Shown here: in pieces, positions 43,912-55,953 of the stretch | Layout: each line of letters opens with the position of its first letter | Numbering within the stretch: the stretch's first letter is position 1 | NCBI RefSeq assembly: GCF_001655055.1 | Contig: NZ_LXEW01000009.1 | Span: 1 to 64,000, forward strand | DNA length: 64,000 nt | Reading direction: 5' to 3' | Source: Providencia heimbachae ATCC 35613 | GTDB taxonomy: Bacteria > Pseudomonadota > Gammaproteobacteria > Enterobacterales > Enterobacteriaceae | Program-made: the position numbers and the translations under genes | The notes under the pieces: model-generated | The model's database searches: none | Told to the model about the DNA's origin: nothing | The model's input: the letters and a program-made list of their open reading frames with translations, nothing else

Positions 43912-45852
43912 TTAAATACTAACCTTTTGATTGGGTTGACTATGTTTATTTTCTTCATCAATGAGCTGTTGTAATTTGTCTTCAAAGATGTTTGTTAATT
44001 CTTCCCAATAACTATCAAAATGTTGTTTATCCCGCAGGCAATGGGTCATGATTGCGGCTCTTAAAACATAAATAGAACGCACTTTATCCCATTCACTTTC
44101 ACTAAAACCAGCATCACAACATAGATTTTTAGGGTTATCCCCATATTCTTCATAGCTTAATGACGTCGATGATGTCAGGAAATCATTGGCATAAGTCCGC
44201 CCCGCAGCATATGAACACAGCTCATATATACGTTTATTAAGTTGATTTTGCTTCACGAGACAGGTGTTACTGCTCTCTTTAAACATGAAATTGACCATAT
44301 GAAAATCCGGTGATGGCATCGCCATAATTTCAAATTCACGGTTATCGATAACAAATGGTTGGCTTAAATTAATTTTTTCTATCAACCAATTTGCGGTTGT
44401 CACTCCCGCAGCAATCACTTTCCCATATCCCCACAGATTTAACGGCACTAAACGATGAGCAGCCCAAACAGCGGCTGCGGTAGCGCCTGCCTTAGAGCCT
44501 TCCATAATTGAGGATCCAAGTAATACATTTTGCTGTTTATCTGATTTGCGGCTTTTTTCTTGAACTTCTTCAAAAACGTAGGCGGCATGATAGGAAATAA
44601 GATCCACAATTCGCTTATCTTTCATACAAATTGCGCCCGCGGCATAAGGTATAAAGCCAACTTTATGCGGGTCAACGGTAATTGAATCAGCTTGATTAAG
44701 TGCCTTAAAACTTTCATAAACATCCGGTTTTGGCCAGACAACATCAGGAGGGAAAACACCTTCATTGTGATAACGCTGTATTAATGCTTCATAGTCGATA
44801 AATTGATTGTTTTCATCGCGAAACATTGCACAAGCATATCCCGCATATGCTGCATCAATATGCACATAAAAAGAAACGCCAAAGCGTGTTTCACATTCAC
44901 TGCGTAATTTGATCACTTCAGCGACATTATCAATTGCCCCTGTTTCGGTTGTTCCCACAACCGCAACAACCGCCAAAATAGGTTCACCCTGTTCAATCAA
45001 TGAAAAAATGATTTGTCTCATTTGATTGACATCTGTACGGTAATTTTCATCAACAGGTAATTGTACGATATTTTGTTGACCTAACCCCAAAATGTCCATT
45101 GCCTTTAACCACGAATAGTGTTTGGATTGTGGCACTAATAGCTTGCCAAGCTTTCCTTGCTCAATTCCTTCACCACGGCAAGTCATCTCTCTAACTGCTT
45201 CAAATAATCCTTGTTTTTTAAGTACATCTATTAAATCCAATATAGATACCGTAGACATATTTAATAATGCATGGTCAGACTTATCACTCAATAGCGCTTG
45301 AGCTTGTGGATGCTTAGCCATCGCCAAAGGAAGCGTCTTCAAGTTACGGGCAACCCATAACCCTTCATAGTTAGCAACCGTTCCTCCTGATGTTATATGA
45401 CCCCAAGAATTTTGTACGTCATAACCGAACATTCCACAAAGATCCAGCCCAGCTTCTATTTCCAACACAGTCGTGGTTGGTGAAGATTCTTGAGCACAAT
45501 TATTGGGGTTGTACATCATGGCCATTACATAAGCGAGGTTGGATATCATAAAGGTATCCGCATTCATATGACCCATATAACGAGGTGAAAACCAAGGTAC
45601 TGAGGTTGTTTTAAGTTTAGATGAAAGCTGATTCAAAATACCTTCTGTACGATATAAAGTATCTCGATATTCCGGAGCATACCTGTCTACCGTAGAGATA
45701 AGGTCGGGGTCTTCAGGGTGATAACCTGAACGCCAATGCATATGCTCAGAAACAGCATACTCCATCATTTCTTTGAAAAAGACGGCATTTTCAGATTTTG
45801 GCCCAAGAAATAAGGCGTCTACATTCATTTTTGAGTTTTTAAAATTATTCAT
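43912..45852 (-). CDS. Tyrosine decarboxylase (PLP-dependent, group II)
   Basis: 646 residues, collinear with the tyrosine decarboxylases of Enterococcus and Lactobacillus (about 610-625). Shared blocks are PRYMGHMNADTFMISNLAYV, CAQESSPTTTVLEIEAGLDL, GHITSGGTVANYEGLWVARN, VPQSKHYSWLKAMDILGLG and HIDAAYAGYACAMF. The PLP lysine is in SITVDPHKVGFIPYAAG. It converts tyrosine (and often L-DOPA) to tyramine and CO2, consuming a proton. With TyrP downstream it forms an acid-stress and amine-production unit. Similarity to Firmicute enzymes suggests acquisition by transfer (inference). Confidence 0.9.
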   Translation of the reverse strand: MNNFKNSKMNVDALFLGPKSENAVFFKEMMEYAVSEHMHWRSGYHPEDPDLISTVDRYAPEYRDTLYRTEGILNQLSSKLKTTSVPWFSPRYMGHMNADTFMISNLAYVMAMMYNPNNCAQESSPTTTVLEIEAGLDLCGMFGYDVQNSWGHITSGGTVANYEGLWVARNLKTLPLAMAKHPQAQALLSDKSDHALLNMSTVSILDLIDVLKKQGLFEAVREMTCRGEGIEQGKLGKLLVPQSKHYSWLKAMDILGLGQQNIVQLPVDENYRTDVNQMRQIIFSLIEQGEPILAVVAVVGTTETGAIDNVAEVIKLRSECETRFGVSFYVHIDAAYAGYACAMFRDENNQFIDYEALIQRYHNEGVFPPDVVWPKPDVYESFKALNQADSITVDPHKVGFIPYAAGAICMKDKRIVDLISYHAAYVFEEVQEKSRKSDKQQNVLLGSSIMEGSKAGATAAAVWAAHRLVPLNLWGYGKVIAAGVTTANWLIEKINLSQPFVIDNREFEIMAMPSPDFHMVNFMFKESSNTCLVKQNQLNKRIYELCSYAAGRTYANDFLTSSTSLSYEEYGDNPKNLCCDAGFSESEWDKVRSIYVLRAAIMTHCLRDKQHFDSYWEELTNIFEDKLQQLIDEENKHSQPNQKVSI

Positions 45853-46222
45853 TTATCACTACACCTTCGACTCACAGTGTCAAAAAAACACCCACTGCTT
45901 TTAAGTTATTTAACTTATTATCATTGGAAAGTGCAATAACGGGTCTATGTCCTTATAAGACAACAATGTATTAATGACATTGTCATATTCTCTATCATTT
46001 CATTATTAAATATTGATAGGCAAACCGTTAATGAGCCAACTTATCTATAGATATAATCTATCTTCATTAAAATATTAATAAACTCATATTTATTTCGTTC
46101 GGATTTGTGGGCGGGGACAAAAATTCAAAATTTAGTCAGCTGTAAAGAGATATTTACGCCAAAAAGACTTGATAATGTAAATTATTTGTTATAAACAAAA
46201 GTTAAATGTAATTATTGGCAAT
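45853..46222. other. Intergenic region upstream of the tyrosine decarboxylase
   Basis: About 370 AT-rich bases that must contain the decarboxylase promoter on the minus strand. A single TGTAAATTATTTGTTATA stretch near 46176 vaguely recalls a TyrR half-site but is too far from the gene to be convincing. No gene recognised. Confidence 0.35.
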
Positions 46223-46262
46223 ATCCTCACCCTAATAGAAACCAGGATGAGGATTTCTTTAT
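46223..46262. terminator. Hairpin downstream of the quinone oxidoreductase gene
   Basis: ATCCTCACCC (46223-46232) and GGATGAGGAT (46245-46254) pair with one G-T wobble. The following TTTCTTTATTT favours termination on the plus strand. On the minus strand it sits immediately past the oxidoreductase stop and may still protect that message. Confidence 0.5.
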
Positions 46263-47273
46263 TTAATTATTTAATAAAACAATTTTCCCAAAAAGATCGC
46301 CAGATTCCATATAGCGGTGCGCATCAGAAACTTGAGCCAAACTGTAAGTTTTGTTAATAATGGGTTTTATTTTACCTATTTGCAACATGTCCCAGACCTG
46401 TTCTTTTAACTCAAGTGAAATTTGACATTTTTCTTCAATAGTTCGTGAGCGCATTGTGGAGCCCGTATGTTGTAATCGCTTCACCATCAGTGGCATCATA
46501 TTCAAATGTGTCGGATTTCCTTTCATCATACCAATTTGAATAATACGCCCACACTTAGCCGCAACCACATAATTTTTAGCAACATAATCACCGCCAATAA
46601 TATCGACAACCATATCAACCCCACGTGATAACGTATAATTTAGCGAGGCTTGGACAAAATCATCTGTCTTATAGTTAATCACACAATCAGCACCTAACGA
46701 TTTCGCAATATTGACTTTTTCTTCCGAGCCCACCGTTGTGATCACCGTTGCGCCAAATGCTTTGGCTAACATGACAGCAATACTACCAATTCCTGATGTT
46801 CCACCATGAATAAGCACGGTTTCATCTTTTTTAAGTTTGCCTATTTGGAATACGTTCGCCCAGACTGTGAAAAAATTTTCAGGAACGGCTGCTCCCTCTG
46901 CAAATGATAAATTGCCTAATGGCAAAGCAATATCTTTGTGAACTAAACAATATTCTGCATACCCCCCACCAGCAACTAAACCACAAATTTTATCGCCGAG
47001 CTGCCATTGAGTAACATCATCCGCTTTCGCAACTATTGTGCCTGAGACTTCTAATCCCATAATAGGCGAAGCATCTGGTGGTGGTGGATATGACCCCATT
47101 CGCTGAAATATATCAGGTCGATTAACGCCTGCGGCTTCAACCTTCACTAATAAGTATCCAGCTGATAAACTAGGTAGTGGTTTATCTATTAATTGCAATT
47201 TTTCTGGTCCGCCGGGTTCTATAATGTCGACAACTTTCATTGTTGTTGGTAATGTTAATTGGTTGTTTATCAC
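46263..47273 (-). CDS. NAD(P)H quinone oxidoreductase, PIG3/zinc-independent MDR family
   Basis: 336 residues from a GTG at 47273 with AAGGAA upstream; the ATG at 47240 (MKVVDIIEPGGPEKLQLID) is an alternative start. The GroES-like domain (about 10-130) has VNRPDIFQRMGSYPPPPDAS and GLVAGGGYAEYC, the cofactor domain IHGGTSGIGSIAVMLAKAFG and the central VVDIIGGDYVAKN. The catalytic zinc ligands of alcohol dehydrogenases are missing. Members reduce quinones with NADPH. It lies alone between the tyramine operon and fnr. Confidence 0.82.
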   Translation of the reverse strand: MINNQLTLPTTMKVVDIIEPGGPEKLQLIDKPLPSLSAGYLLVKVEAAGVNRPDIFQRMGSYPPPPDASPIMGLEVSGTIVAKADDVTQWQLGDKICGLVAGGGYAEYCLVHKDIALPLGNLSFAEGAAVPENFFTVWANVFQIGKLKKDETVLIHGGTSGIGSIAVMLAKAFGATVITTVGSEEKVNIAKSLGADCVINYKTDDFVQASLNYTLSRGVDMVVDIIGGDYVAKNYVVAAKCGRIIQIGMMKGNPTHLNMMPLMVKRLQHTGSTMRSRTIEEKCQISLELKEQVWDMLQIGKIKPIINKTYSLAQVSDAHRYMESGDLFGKIVLLNN

Positions 47274-47595
47274 TATGATTTCCTTTTACAGGTTCATTTG
47301 AAAAATTGATATTTTTATGTTTACTTTTCTGTTAAATTAATGCTAATTAGTTTAATGAAAATACAGATAACTCATTAATTTATTTAGCTAAAGAAATATC
47401 TACTTAACACCTTTTATTATATTTAAAATACAATTATTTAATTTATATCCGGCTTATCATTTAGTAATCGTACTTAATTTAGCATTTCCATCTAAAATCA
47501 TTAATTTGATATTTTTAGCTTCTTTTGCTTTTTTATTTGATAACTTTGTTCTGTTCTATATTACTACTTACCAGCCGCATTATCTTATGCTAAAA
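47274..47595. other. AT-rich intergenic region upstream of fnr
   Basis: About 320 bases between the divergent oxidoreductase and fnr genes. It must hold both promoters. It is almost all A and T. No gene or repeat could be identified besides the FNR site that follows. Confidence 0.35.
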
Positions 47596-47609
47596 TTGAC
47601 TCATATCAA
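47596..47609 (+). promoter_or_regulatory. fnr: FNR binding site upstream of fnr
   Basis: TTGAC-TCAT-ATCAA differs from the FNR/CRP-type consensus TTGAT-N4-ATCAA at one base. It lies 27 bases before the fnr start codon, where binding would block transcription, as in the known FNR negative autoregulation of E. coli. Confidence 0.65.
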
Positions 47610-47636
47610 TAATTTTAACTTGATTGAGCATTTAAT

Positions 47637-48392
47637 ATGATCCCAGAAAAAAGAGTTGTTCGTCGCATCCAGTCTGGTGGTTGTGCTATTCACTGTCAGG
47701 ACTGCAGCATTAGTCAACTTTGCATTCCTTTTACACTGAATGAACATGAACTGGATCAACTTGATAATATCATTGAACGCAAAAAACCAATTCAAAAAGG
47801 TCAAGCCTTGTTTAAAGCAGGTGATGAGCTACGTTCGTTATATGCCATCCGTTCAGGCACAATAAAAAGTTACACAATCACCGAAGAAGGTGATGAGCAA
47901 ATTACAGGTTTCCACTTAGCGGGCGACTTGGTTGGTTTTGACGCTATTATACATACACAGCACCCAAGTTTTGCTCAAGCGCTTGAAACTTCAATGGTTT
48001 GTGAAATTCCATTTGAAACACTCGATGACTTGTCAGGCAAAATGCCTAACTTACGTCAACAAATTATGCGTCTGATGAGTGGTGAAATTAAGGGAGATCA
48101 AGAAATGATCCTCCTGTTATCCAAGAAAAATGCAGAAGAACGTCTAGCCGCATTTATTCTTAACCTTTCTCATCGATTTGCAGAACGTGGTTTTTCACCG
48201 CGTGAGTTTAGATTAACAATGACACGTGGTGATATCGGTAATTATCTTGGTTTAACCGTTGAAACCATAAGCCGCCTTTTAGGTCGTTTCCAAAAAAGTG
48301 GCATGTTAAGTGTTAAAGGTAAATACATCACAATTGAAGATATGACGAAACTTACTGATATAGCGGGTAAAGTTTCAGCTATTACCTGCTAA
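47637..48392 (+). CDS. fnr: Fumarate and nitrate reduction regulator FNR
   Basis: 251 residues (E. coli 250). The [4Fe-4S] ligands Cys20, Cys23 and Cys29 appear in [17 protein letters not shown], with the fourth in [10 protein letters not shown] cAMP-binding-like domain is followed by the dimer helix and the helix-turn-helix [23 protein letters not shown] loses its cluster in oxygen and controls anaerobic genes. Its own site overlaps the promoter region. uspE follows as in E. coli, after a strong terminator. Confidence 0.97.
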   Translation: MIPEKRVVRRIQSGGCAIHCQDCSISQLCIPFTLNEHELDQLDNIIERKKPIQKGQALFKAGDELRSLYAIRSGTIKSYTITEEGDEQITGFHLAGDLVGFDAIIHTQHPSFAQALETSMVCEIPFETLDDLSGKMPNLRQQIMRLMSGEIKGDQEMILLLSKKNAEERLAAFILNLSHRFAERGFSPREFRLTMTRGDIGNYLGLTVETISRLLGRFQKSGMLSVKGKYITIEDMTKLTDIAGKVSAITC

Positions 48393-48399
48393 TCCCCCC

Positions 48400-48439
48400 A
48401 AACGGATCACATTCCCAGTGATCCGTTTTCGTTTTTTTT
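48400..48439 (+). terminator. Rho-independent terminator of fnr
   Basis: AAACGGATCAC (48400-48410) pairs with GTGATCCGTTT (48419-48429). The stem is followed by TCGTTTTTTTT. Confidence 0.92.
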
Positions 48440-48516
48440 CCCTGAAATCTTGCCTATTTAACGCTGATATCATAGTTTATCTATATGGACCTATCCGTTG
48501 TTGAGAGGATTTCAAA

Positions 48517-49464
48517 ATGGCAAACTACAAAAATCTCCTAGTTGCAATTGACCCAAATCAGGATGACCAACCTGCGTTAAGACGTGCTGTTTACATCGTG
48601 CAGCGTAATGGTGGACGGATAAAAGCTTTTTTACCTATCTACGACCTTTCCTATGATATGACTACTCTGCTCTCTCCTGAAGAGCGTAATGCCATGCGAA
48701 AAGGTGTTATCAGCCAAAAAGCCGCATGGATCAAGCAGCAAGCCCACTTTTACCTTGAAGCGGGTATTGATATCGAAATTAAAGTCATCTGGCACAATAA
48801 GCCGTATGAAGCCATAATTCAGGAAGTGATTAGCGGAGAACATGATTTATTGCTGAAGATGGCACACCAAACAGATAATTTCGAGTCAATCATCTTCACA
48901 CCGTTAGATTGGCATCTTCTCAGAAAATGCCCAGCGCCAGTTTGGATGGTTAAAGATAAAATTTGGCCCGATCATGGTTCCGTTGTTGTCGCGGTTAATT
49001 TATCTAACGAAGAATCTTATCATGACGCTCTCAATATCAAGCTGGTTGAGAAAACCAAAGATTTAGCTCAACGCATTATCAAAGAGCAAGATATTCACTT
49101 AGTGAGTGCTTATCCTGTCGCTCCGATGAATATTGCGATTGAACTCCCAGATTTTGATCCTAGTTTGTATAACAACGCGCTACGCGGCCAGCATCTCATT
49201 GCGATGAAAGAATTACGCCAAAAATTCTGTATTGATGAAAAATTTACTCATGTTCGCGAAGGGTTGCCTGAAAAAATCATTCCAGATATGTGTGAAGAAC
49301 TTGAGGCTGGTGTTGTTGTGCTTGGTATTTTAGGTCGTACCGGGATATCAGCCGCATTTCTAGGTAATACTGCGGAACACGTCATTGATAAGCTTAAATG
49401 CGACTTATTGGCCATAAAACCCGATGGATTTGTATGCCCTATTAGTCCTGCTGATGACGATTAA
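48517..49464 (+). CDS. uspE: Universal stress protein E
   Basis: 315 residues with two tandem Usp domains (about 1-150 and 155-310). [20 protein letters not shown] starts the first, and the C-terminal [20 protein letters not shown] with [18 protein letters not shown] carries the nucleotide-binding G-2x-G-9x-G(S/T) pattern. UspE is cytoplasmic and needed for stress survival, motility and adhesion in E. coli. The gene follows fnr as in other enterobacteria. Confidence 0.95.
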   Translation: MANYKNLLVAIDPNQDDQPALRRAVYIVQRNGGRIKAFLPIYDLSYDMTTLLSPEERNAMRKGVISQKAAWIKQQAHFYLEAGIDIEIKVIWHNKPYEAIIQEVISGEHDLLLKMAHQTDNFESIIFTPLDWHLLRKCPAPVWMVKDKIWPDHGSVVVAVNLSNEESYHDALNIKLVEKTKDLAQRIIKEQDIHLVSAYPVAPMNIAIELPDFDPSLYNNALRGQHLIAMKELRQKFCIDEKFTHVREGLPEKIIPDMCEELEAGVVVLGILGRTGISAAFLGNTAEHVIDKLKCDLLAIKPDGFVCPISPADDD

Positions 49465-49485
49465 ACGCCCATAACGTAATATTGT

Positions 49486-49520
49486 AAAGGCCAATGAATT
49501 ATACCATTGGCCTTTTGTTT
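49486..49520 (+). terminator. Rho-independent terminator of uspE
   Basis: AAAGGCCAATG (49486-49496) pairs with CATTGGCCTTT (49505-49515) and is followed by TGTTTTAT. Confidence 0.88.
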
Positions 49521-49600
49521 TATAAGTCCTAACCGCATACCGGATATGATTTAAGCTATTACCCACTATCCGCTTAATATCATAATAGTAAATTAAATAT

Positions 49601-49628
49601 AAAAAAGGGCTCTAAAAACAAGAGCCCT
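49601..49628 (-). terminator. Rho-independent terminator of pntAB
   Basis: GGGCTCT (49607-49613) pairs with AGAGCCC (49621-49627). On the minus strand the stem is followed by TTTTTTATATT, immediately past pntB. Confidence 0.85.
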
Positions 49629-49648
49629 AAATAAATATTAATTAAAGA

Positions 49649-51040
49649 TTAAAGCGAGCGTAAAATAGCTTCAACGCTATCTTTAGCATCACCAAATAAC
49701 ATCTGTGTATTTTCTTTAAAGAATAATGGGTTTTGAACACCCGCATAACCTGTATTCATTGAACGTTTAAAGACAATAACGTTATTTGCTTTCCAAACTT
49801 CAAGTACTGGCATGCCCGCTATTGGGCTGTTCGGATCTTCTTGTGCTGCCGGGTTAACGGTATCATTGGCACCAATAACTAACACGGTATCGGTATTTGA
49901 GAAATCATCGTTGATTTCATCCATTTCCAATACGATATCATAAGGTACTTTCGCTTCAGCAAGTAGTACGTTCATATGCCCCGGCAAACGCCCAGCGACA
50001 GGGTGAATACCAAAACGAACTTTGATACCGCGCTCACGCAATTTTGCTGTAATATCCTGAACAGGATATTGCGCTTGAGCTACCGCTAGACCATAGCCTG
50101 GCGTGATAATAACAGAAGTCGAATTTTTAAGCATTTCAGCCACTTCTTCCGCTGTTGTTTCACGATATTCACCCATTTCTTCATCGGAGCCTGTTGAAGA
50201 ACCATCGGTACCAAAACCACCGGCTATGACGCTGAAGAAAGAGCGATTCATTGCTTTACACATGATGTAAGACAGGATTGCCCCAGAAGAACCTACCAGT
50301 GCACCAGTCACAATTAATAGGTCATTACTTAGCATAAAGCCCGCCGCTGCGGCTGCCCAACCAGAATAAGAGTTAAGCATTGAAACAACAACTGGCATGT
50401 CAGCACCGCCAATTGAAGCAACAAGATGCCAACCAAATGCAAGAGCGATGACCGTCATAATTAACATGACAAACACTTGTAGGCCAACGCTATCAGTTCT
50501 GACAAAAATAACTAATAAGATTAATGAAACAACGAGCGCAGCTAAATTGAGTTTATGGCGATTCGGCAACATCATCGGCTTCGATGACATTTTTCCGGAT
50601 AACTTACCATAAGCCACAATTGAGCCTGTGAAGGTTATCGCACCAATGAAAATACCTAAAAAGACTTCAGTCAGGTGGATATTTTCCATGACTGAATCAA
50701 GGTGCCCTTCGCTCGCAATAAAACTATTAAAACCGACAAGAACAGCCGCTAAGCCCACGAAACTATGTAAAATAGCGACGAGTTCCGGCATTTCTGTCAT
50801 TTCAACTTTTTTCGCTAACCGAATACCGATAACCGCACCGATGACCATTGCTATAATCATCCAGCCAACATTACCACTATCGGGTCCAAGGATCGTTGCA
50901 AGTAACGCAATCGCCATCCCAATAATACCGTAAGTATTTCCTCGCTGGGAACTCTCATGGCGCGATAACCCTGCAAGGCTGAAAATAAATAGGATAGCAG
51001 CAACAATATATGCAGCTGTCACAATTCCACTCGACAACAT
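49649..51040 (-). CDS. pntB: NAD(P) transhydrogenase subunit beta
   Basis: 463 residues (E. coli 462). Eight or nine hydrophobic segments (about 1-270) form the proton channel, then an NADP-binding domain (about 285-463) with [20 protein letters not shown] and [20 protein letters not shown]. PntAB couples proton entry to reduction of NADP+ by NADH at the inner membrane. Starts 10 bases after pntA. Confidence 0.97.
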   Translation of the reverse strand: MLSSGIVTAAYIVAAILFIFSLAGLSRHESSQRGNTYGIIGMAIALLATILGPDSGNVGWMIIAMVIGAVIGIRLAKKVEMTEMPELVAILHSFVGLAAVLVGFNSFIASEGHLDSVMENIHLTEVFLGIFIGAITFTGSIVAYGKLSGKMSSKPMMLPNRHKLNLAALVVSLILLVIFVRTDSVGLQVFVMLIMTVIALAFGWHLVASIGGADMPVVVSMLNSYSGWAAAAAGFMLSNDLLIVTGALVGSSGAILSYIMCKAMNRSFFSVIAGGFGTDGSSTGSDEEMGEYRETTAEEVAEMLKNSTSVIITPGYGLAVAQAQYPVQDITAKLRERGIKVRFGIHPVAGRLPGHMNVLLAEAKVPYDIVLEMDEINDDFSNTDTVLVIGANDTVNPAAQEDPNSPIAGMPVLEVWKANNVIVFKRSMNTGYAGVQNPLFFKENTQMLFGDAKDSVEAILRSL

Positions 51041-51050
51041 AAGTTACCCC

Positions 51051-52963
<1,913 letters not shown>

Positions 52964-53914
52964 ATGAAGCTGAAAACTACGGTCATCGCAGCCGCGGTGT
53001 TATCAATAACGAGTATAACTGCTACTCAGGCGGCTGTTGAATTAACGCCAAAACAGGCCGAAGAATTAAAACCTTATGAGCGTATAACAGTCACCGGACG
53101 CTTTAATGCTATTTATGAAGCATCCGACGCAGTCTCCCGTAGGGCTGATAAAATGGGGGCTTATGCCTTTTACATTCAAAGCCTTGATGATATAGGTGAT
53201 AGCGGTAACATGCGTGTTGTTGCTGATGTCTTTGCAAAAGACGCACCTAAAACTGTAGAGTCAAATCGCCGAGTATTCGGTGGTGTTGAAGAAATGTCAA
53301 AAGACGATGCTGCTCAATATGAACCTTTTGATACAGTTACCGTAAGCGGTTTCTATCCTTCACAACCTGACCTTTATGAAGCGATTGCCAAAAAAGCAAA
53401 AGTAAAAGATGCCGCATCATTCTATGTTGTACGTAATATTGCAATGAATGATGGTGGTAACACGCTGGCAACTGCTTATGTGTATAAAAAAGATGCACCT
53501 AAGCGCCAAGTCCAGCTAGAAGAAGCTATTATTCCTGCCGATTCAGATGCAGGACGTGCTCTGCTAGCTGAAGGTGGGGAAGCAGCGAAAAAAGTCCGCA
53601 TACCCGGTGTAGCTTCTTCAGAAGAACCTACAACTGCAGTTGGGCGTTTCTTTGAAACTTCAAGTAGTCAGCCAGGCCGTACAAGCGTGACTTTACCAAG
53701 CGGATATGCTATTGAAGAAGTTAATAAAACTGCCGCTGCACAAATGGTTCCATTTGATTCAATTACATTCTCTGGTTATTACACTAACACCCCTGAAGTA
53801 CGCTATCAAATTGCTAAGCGTGCTGAGGCTAAAGGTGCTAAATACTTCCATATTACAAGAGAATGGCAATCAAATGGTGGTAGTGTGACCATTAGTGCTG
53901 ACCTATTTAAGTAA
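52964..53914 (+). CDS. ydgH: Periplasmic DUF1471 three-domain protein YdgH
   Basis: 316 residues from ATG 52964, preceded by GGAAGGA; eight upstream codons are not needed. A Sec signal peptide (MKLKTTVIAAAVLSITSITA, cut after ATQA) is followed by three DUF1471 (YhcN/BhsA-like) domains at about 25-105, 110-185 and 255-316. The repeats are YERITVTGRFNAIYEASDAV, FDTVTVSGFY and FDSITFSGYY. The domain occurs in small stress and biofilm proteins; YdgH itself has no defined biochemical role. pntAB-ydgH-ydgI order is the same as in E. coli. Confidence 0.93.
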   Translation: MKLKTTVIAAAVLSITSITATQAAVELTPKQAEELKPYERITVTGRFNAIYEASDAVSRRADKMGAYAFYIQSLDDIGDSGNMRVVADVFAKDAPKTVESNRRVFGGVEEMSKDDAAQYEPFDTVTVSGFYPSQPDLYEAIAKKAKVKDAASFYVVRNIAMNDGGNTLATAYVYKKDAPKRQVQLEEAIIPADSDAGRALLAEGGEAAKKVRIPGVASSEEPTTAVGRFFETSSSQPGRTSVTLPSGYAIEEVNKTAAAQMVPFDSITFSGYYTNTPEVRYQIAKRAEAKGAKYFHITREWQSNGGSVTISADLFK

Positions 53915-53933
53915 TAGAAAATAAATCTCGCTG

Positions 53934-53971
53934 AAGCCAGTTTATATCTTAAACTGGCTTTTCTTATTTTT
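53934..53971 (+). terminator. Rho-independent terminator of ydgH
   Basis: AAGCCAGTTTA (53934-53944) and TAAACTGGCTT (53950-53960) form a perfect 11-bp stem followed by TTCTTATTTTTA. Confidence 0.9.
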
Positions 53972-54283
53972 AACGATACGCTTCTTCTATATTGACCTTA
54001 TATCCAACCTCACCCTCTCATTCCCTACATTTTGAATGTATCATTTGATTCATCAAATCCTTATATCAATATAAATTTCAGGATCAACAGTAAAAGTGCA
54101 TAAAATATCTAATTAACTGCATATTTTTCCATTGCATATCTTTCGTTTCATTCGTAGAATCTCACACTTGTTTTTTAACAGTCTATTAAACTGGTTTTTT
54201 GAAATTAACTGGTTTAATTACTTATCATAATTATTAAATTAACGTCATTTTAACTTTTGATTGTAGAACAACCAGGATATACC

Positions 54284-55675
54284 TTGAAAAATACATTAAG
54301 TCTTACAGCCCTAACCGCATTAGTACTTAGCTCAATGGTTGGTGCTGGTGTATTTAGCCTTCCTCAAAATATGGCTGAAGTTGCCAGTCCGATGGCTTTG
54401 ATAATTGGCTGGTGTATTACTGGCGTTGGTATTCTATTTTTGGCATTTTCACTTTTACTGTTATCCCGGCTCCGTCCTGACCTAGATGGTGGAATATTCA
54501 CTTATGCAAAAGTAGGATTTGGTGAGTTCGTTGGCTTTTGTTCTGCATGGGGATATTGGCTATGTGCTGTTGTCGCCAATGTGTCTTACTTAGTCATTGT
54601 CTTTGCAGCCATTAGTTTTTTTACAGATACGCCAGATAACATCATTTTCGGTGATGGCAACACGTGGCAAGCATTAATTGGTGAATCTATTCTTTTATGG
54701 ATTGTTCACTATTTAGTTTTGCGGGGAGTGCAAACTGCAGCAGGTATCAATAAACTCGCAACGCTCGCAAAGTTAGTGCCACTTGGTTTATTTGTTGTGC
54801 TTGCCTTTTTAGCTTTCAAGCTCGATATATTTAATGCTGATTTTAGTGGTATTGAACTTGGAGTGCCTGTTTGGCAACAAGTCAAAGACACCATGCTTAT
54901 AACCTTATGGGTATTTATCGGTATCGAAGGTGCGGTTGTTGTCTCTGCTAGAGCTAAAAATCGTCGTGATGTGGGCTTAGCAACTATTTTTGCTGTTAGT
55001 TCCGCTTTAATAATTTATATTTTAGTTACACTGCTATCATTAGGAATAATGCCGCAAGCTGAGCTTGCTCAAATCAAAAACCCATCAATGGCAACTTTAA
55101 TGGTTAATTTGATAGGATCGAGTGGTGATATCATTATTGCTGCGGGTCTCATTATTTCTGTTTGTGGTGCTTATTTAAGCTGGACAATCATGGCTGCTGA
55201 AGTTCCTTATATTGCAGCCCAATACCAGTCATTTCCAAAAATATTTAACAAACTCAATGCGAATGATGCCCCCTCATCTTCCTTATGGCTAACTAACAGT
55301 GCTGTACAGCTTTCTCTGGTTCTTATCTGGCTCAGTGGTAGTAATTACAATACATTGCTAACTATTGCATCTGAGATGATACTAGTCCCTTATTTCTTAG
55401 TGGGTGCTTTTTTAATAAAAGTCGCACTTGAGCGACATAATAAAGCATTATTTGCTGTTGGTTTTGTGGCCAGCACTTATGGGCTATGGCTCTTATACGC
55501 TTCTGGGTTAATTAATCTTTTGTTATCTGTCGTGCTATATGCACCGGGCATCCTCGTTTTCTTATATGCACGCTCTCAACAAACAGCCAAAATGCCATTA
55601 AAATTAATTGAAAAAATAGCAGCCTATTGTATTGCATTTACGGCAATACCGGCTCTTTACTATTTAGTGGCATAA
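54284..55675 (+). CDS. ydgI: APC-family amino-acid antiporter YdgI (ArcD-like)
   Basis: 463 residues with 12 hydrophobic segments, nearly collinear with E. coli YdgI: LTALVLSSMVGAGVFSLPQN, CSAWGYWLCAVVANVSYLVI and SWTIMAAEVPYIAAQYQSFP. The start is taken as the TTG at 54284 (LKNTLSLTALT) with AGGAT six bases upstream. The frame is open nine codons further to a TTG without a ribosome site, and no ATG lies near the conserved N-terminus. The family exchanges arginine for ornithine or related pairs; the substrate here is unproven. Ends in a terminator. Confidence 0.87.
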   Translation: MKNTLSLTALTALVLSSMVGAGVFSLPQNMAEVASPMALIIGWCITGVGILFLAFSLLLLSRLRPDLDGGIFTYAKVGFGEFVGFCSAWGYWLCAVVANVSYLVIVFAAISFFTDTPDNIIFGDGNTWQALIGESILLWIVHYLVLRGVQTAAGINKLATLAKLVPLGLFVVLAFLAFKLDIFNADFSGIELGVPVWQQVKDTMLITLWVFIGIEGAVVVSARAKNRRDVGLATIFAVSSALIIYILVTLLSLGIMPQAELAQIKNPSMATLMVNLIGSSGDIIIAAGLIISVCGAYLSWTIMAAEVPYIAAQYQSFPKIFNKLNANDAPSSSLWLTNSAVQLSLVLIWLSGSNYNTLLTIASEMILVPYFLVGAFLIKVALERHNKALFAVGFVASTYGLWLLYASGLINLLLSVVLYAPGILVFLYARSQQTAKMPLKLIEKIAAYCIAFTAIPALYYLVA

Positions 55676-55683
55676 AAATCTTA

Positions 55684-55722
55684 GGAGAAGGTGAATTAAG
55701 TTAGTCTAAATTTACCTTCTCC
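55684..55722 (+). terminator. Terminator of ydgI
   Basis: GGAGAAGGTGAATT (55684-55697) and AATTTACCTTCTCC (55709-55722) pair with one mismatch and are followed by TTTAT. Confidence 0.7.
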
Positions 55723-55880
55723 TTTATGCCATTCCTTGTTCCAAATCTTAAGTCACCTTTCCATTTACTACCCTTGAACCAACCACCCTTTTAGACTTTT
55801 TATTTTTATGTAATATTTCTCATGCTTCAGGTGTAAATTTCATTAAACGCACTAGTATGTTGTAACTAAATTGGAATATA

Positions 55881-55926
55881 AAAAGAAAAGGCACTTAAAT
55901 CATCAGAGAACCCGATCTAAGTGCCT
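55881..55926 (-). terminator. Rho-independent terminator of hrpA
   Basis: AGGCACTTA-A-ATC faces GAT-C-TAAGTGCCT. On the minus strand the stem is followed by TTTTCTTTTTATATT. It lies about 30 bases past the hrpA stop. Confidence 0.8.
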
Positions 55927-55953
55927 ATATTAATTATGATAAATTTGTAATCA

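Noticed and set aside
46170-46195. TyrR box for the tyrosine decarboxylase operon
   Set aside because: TGTAAATTATTTGTTATA fits the motif poorly and lies over 300 bases from the decarboxylase start.
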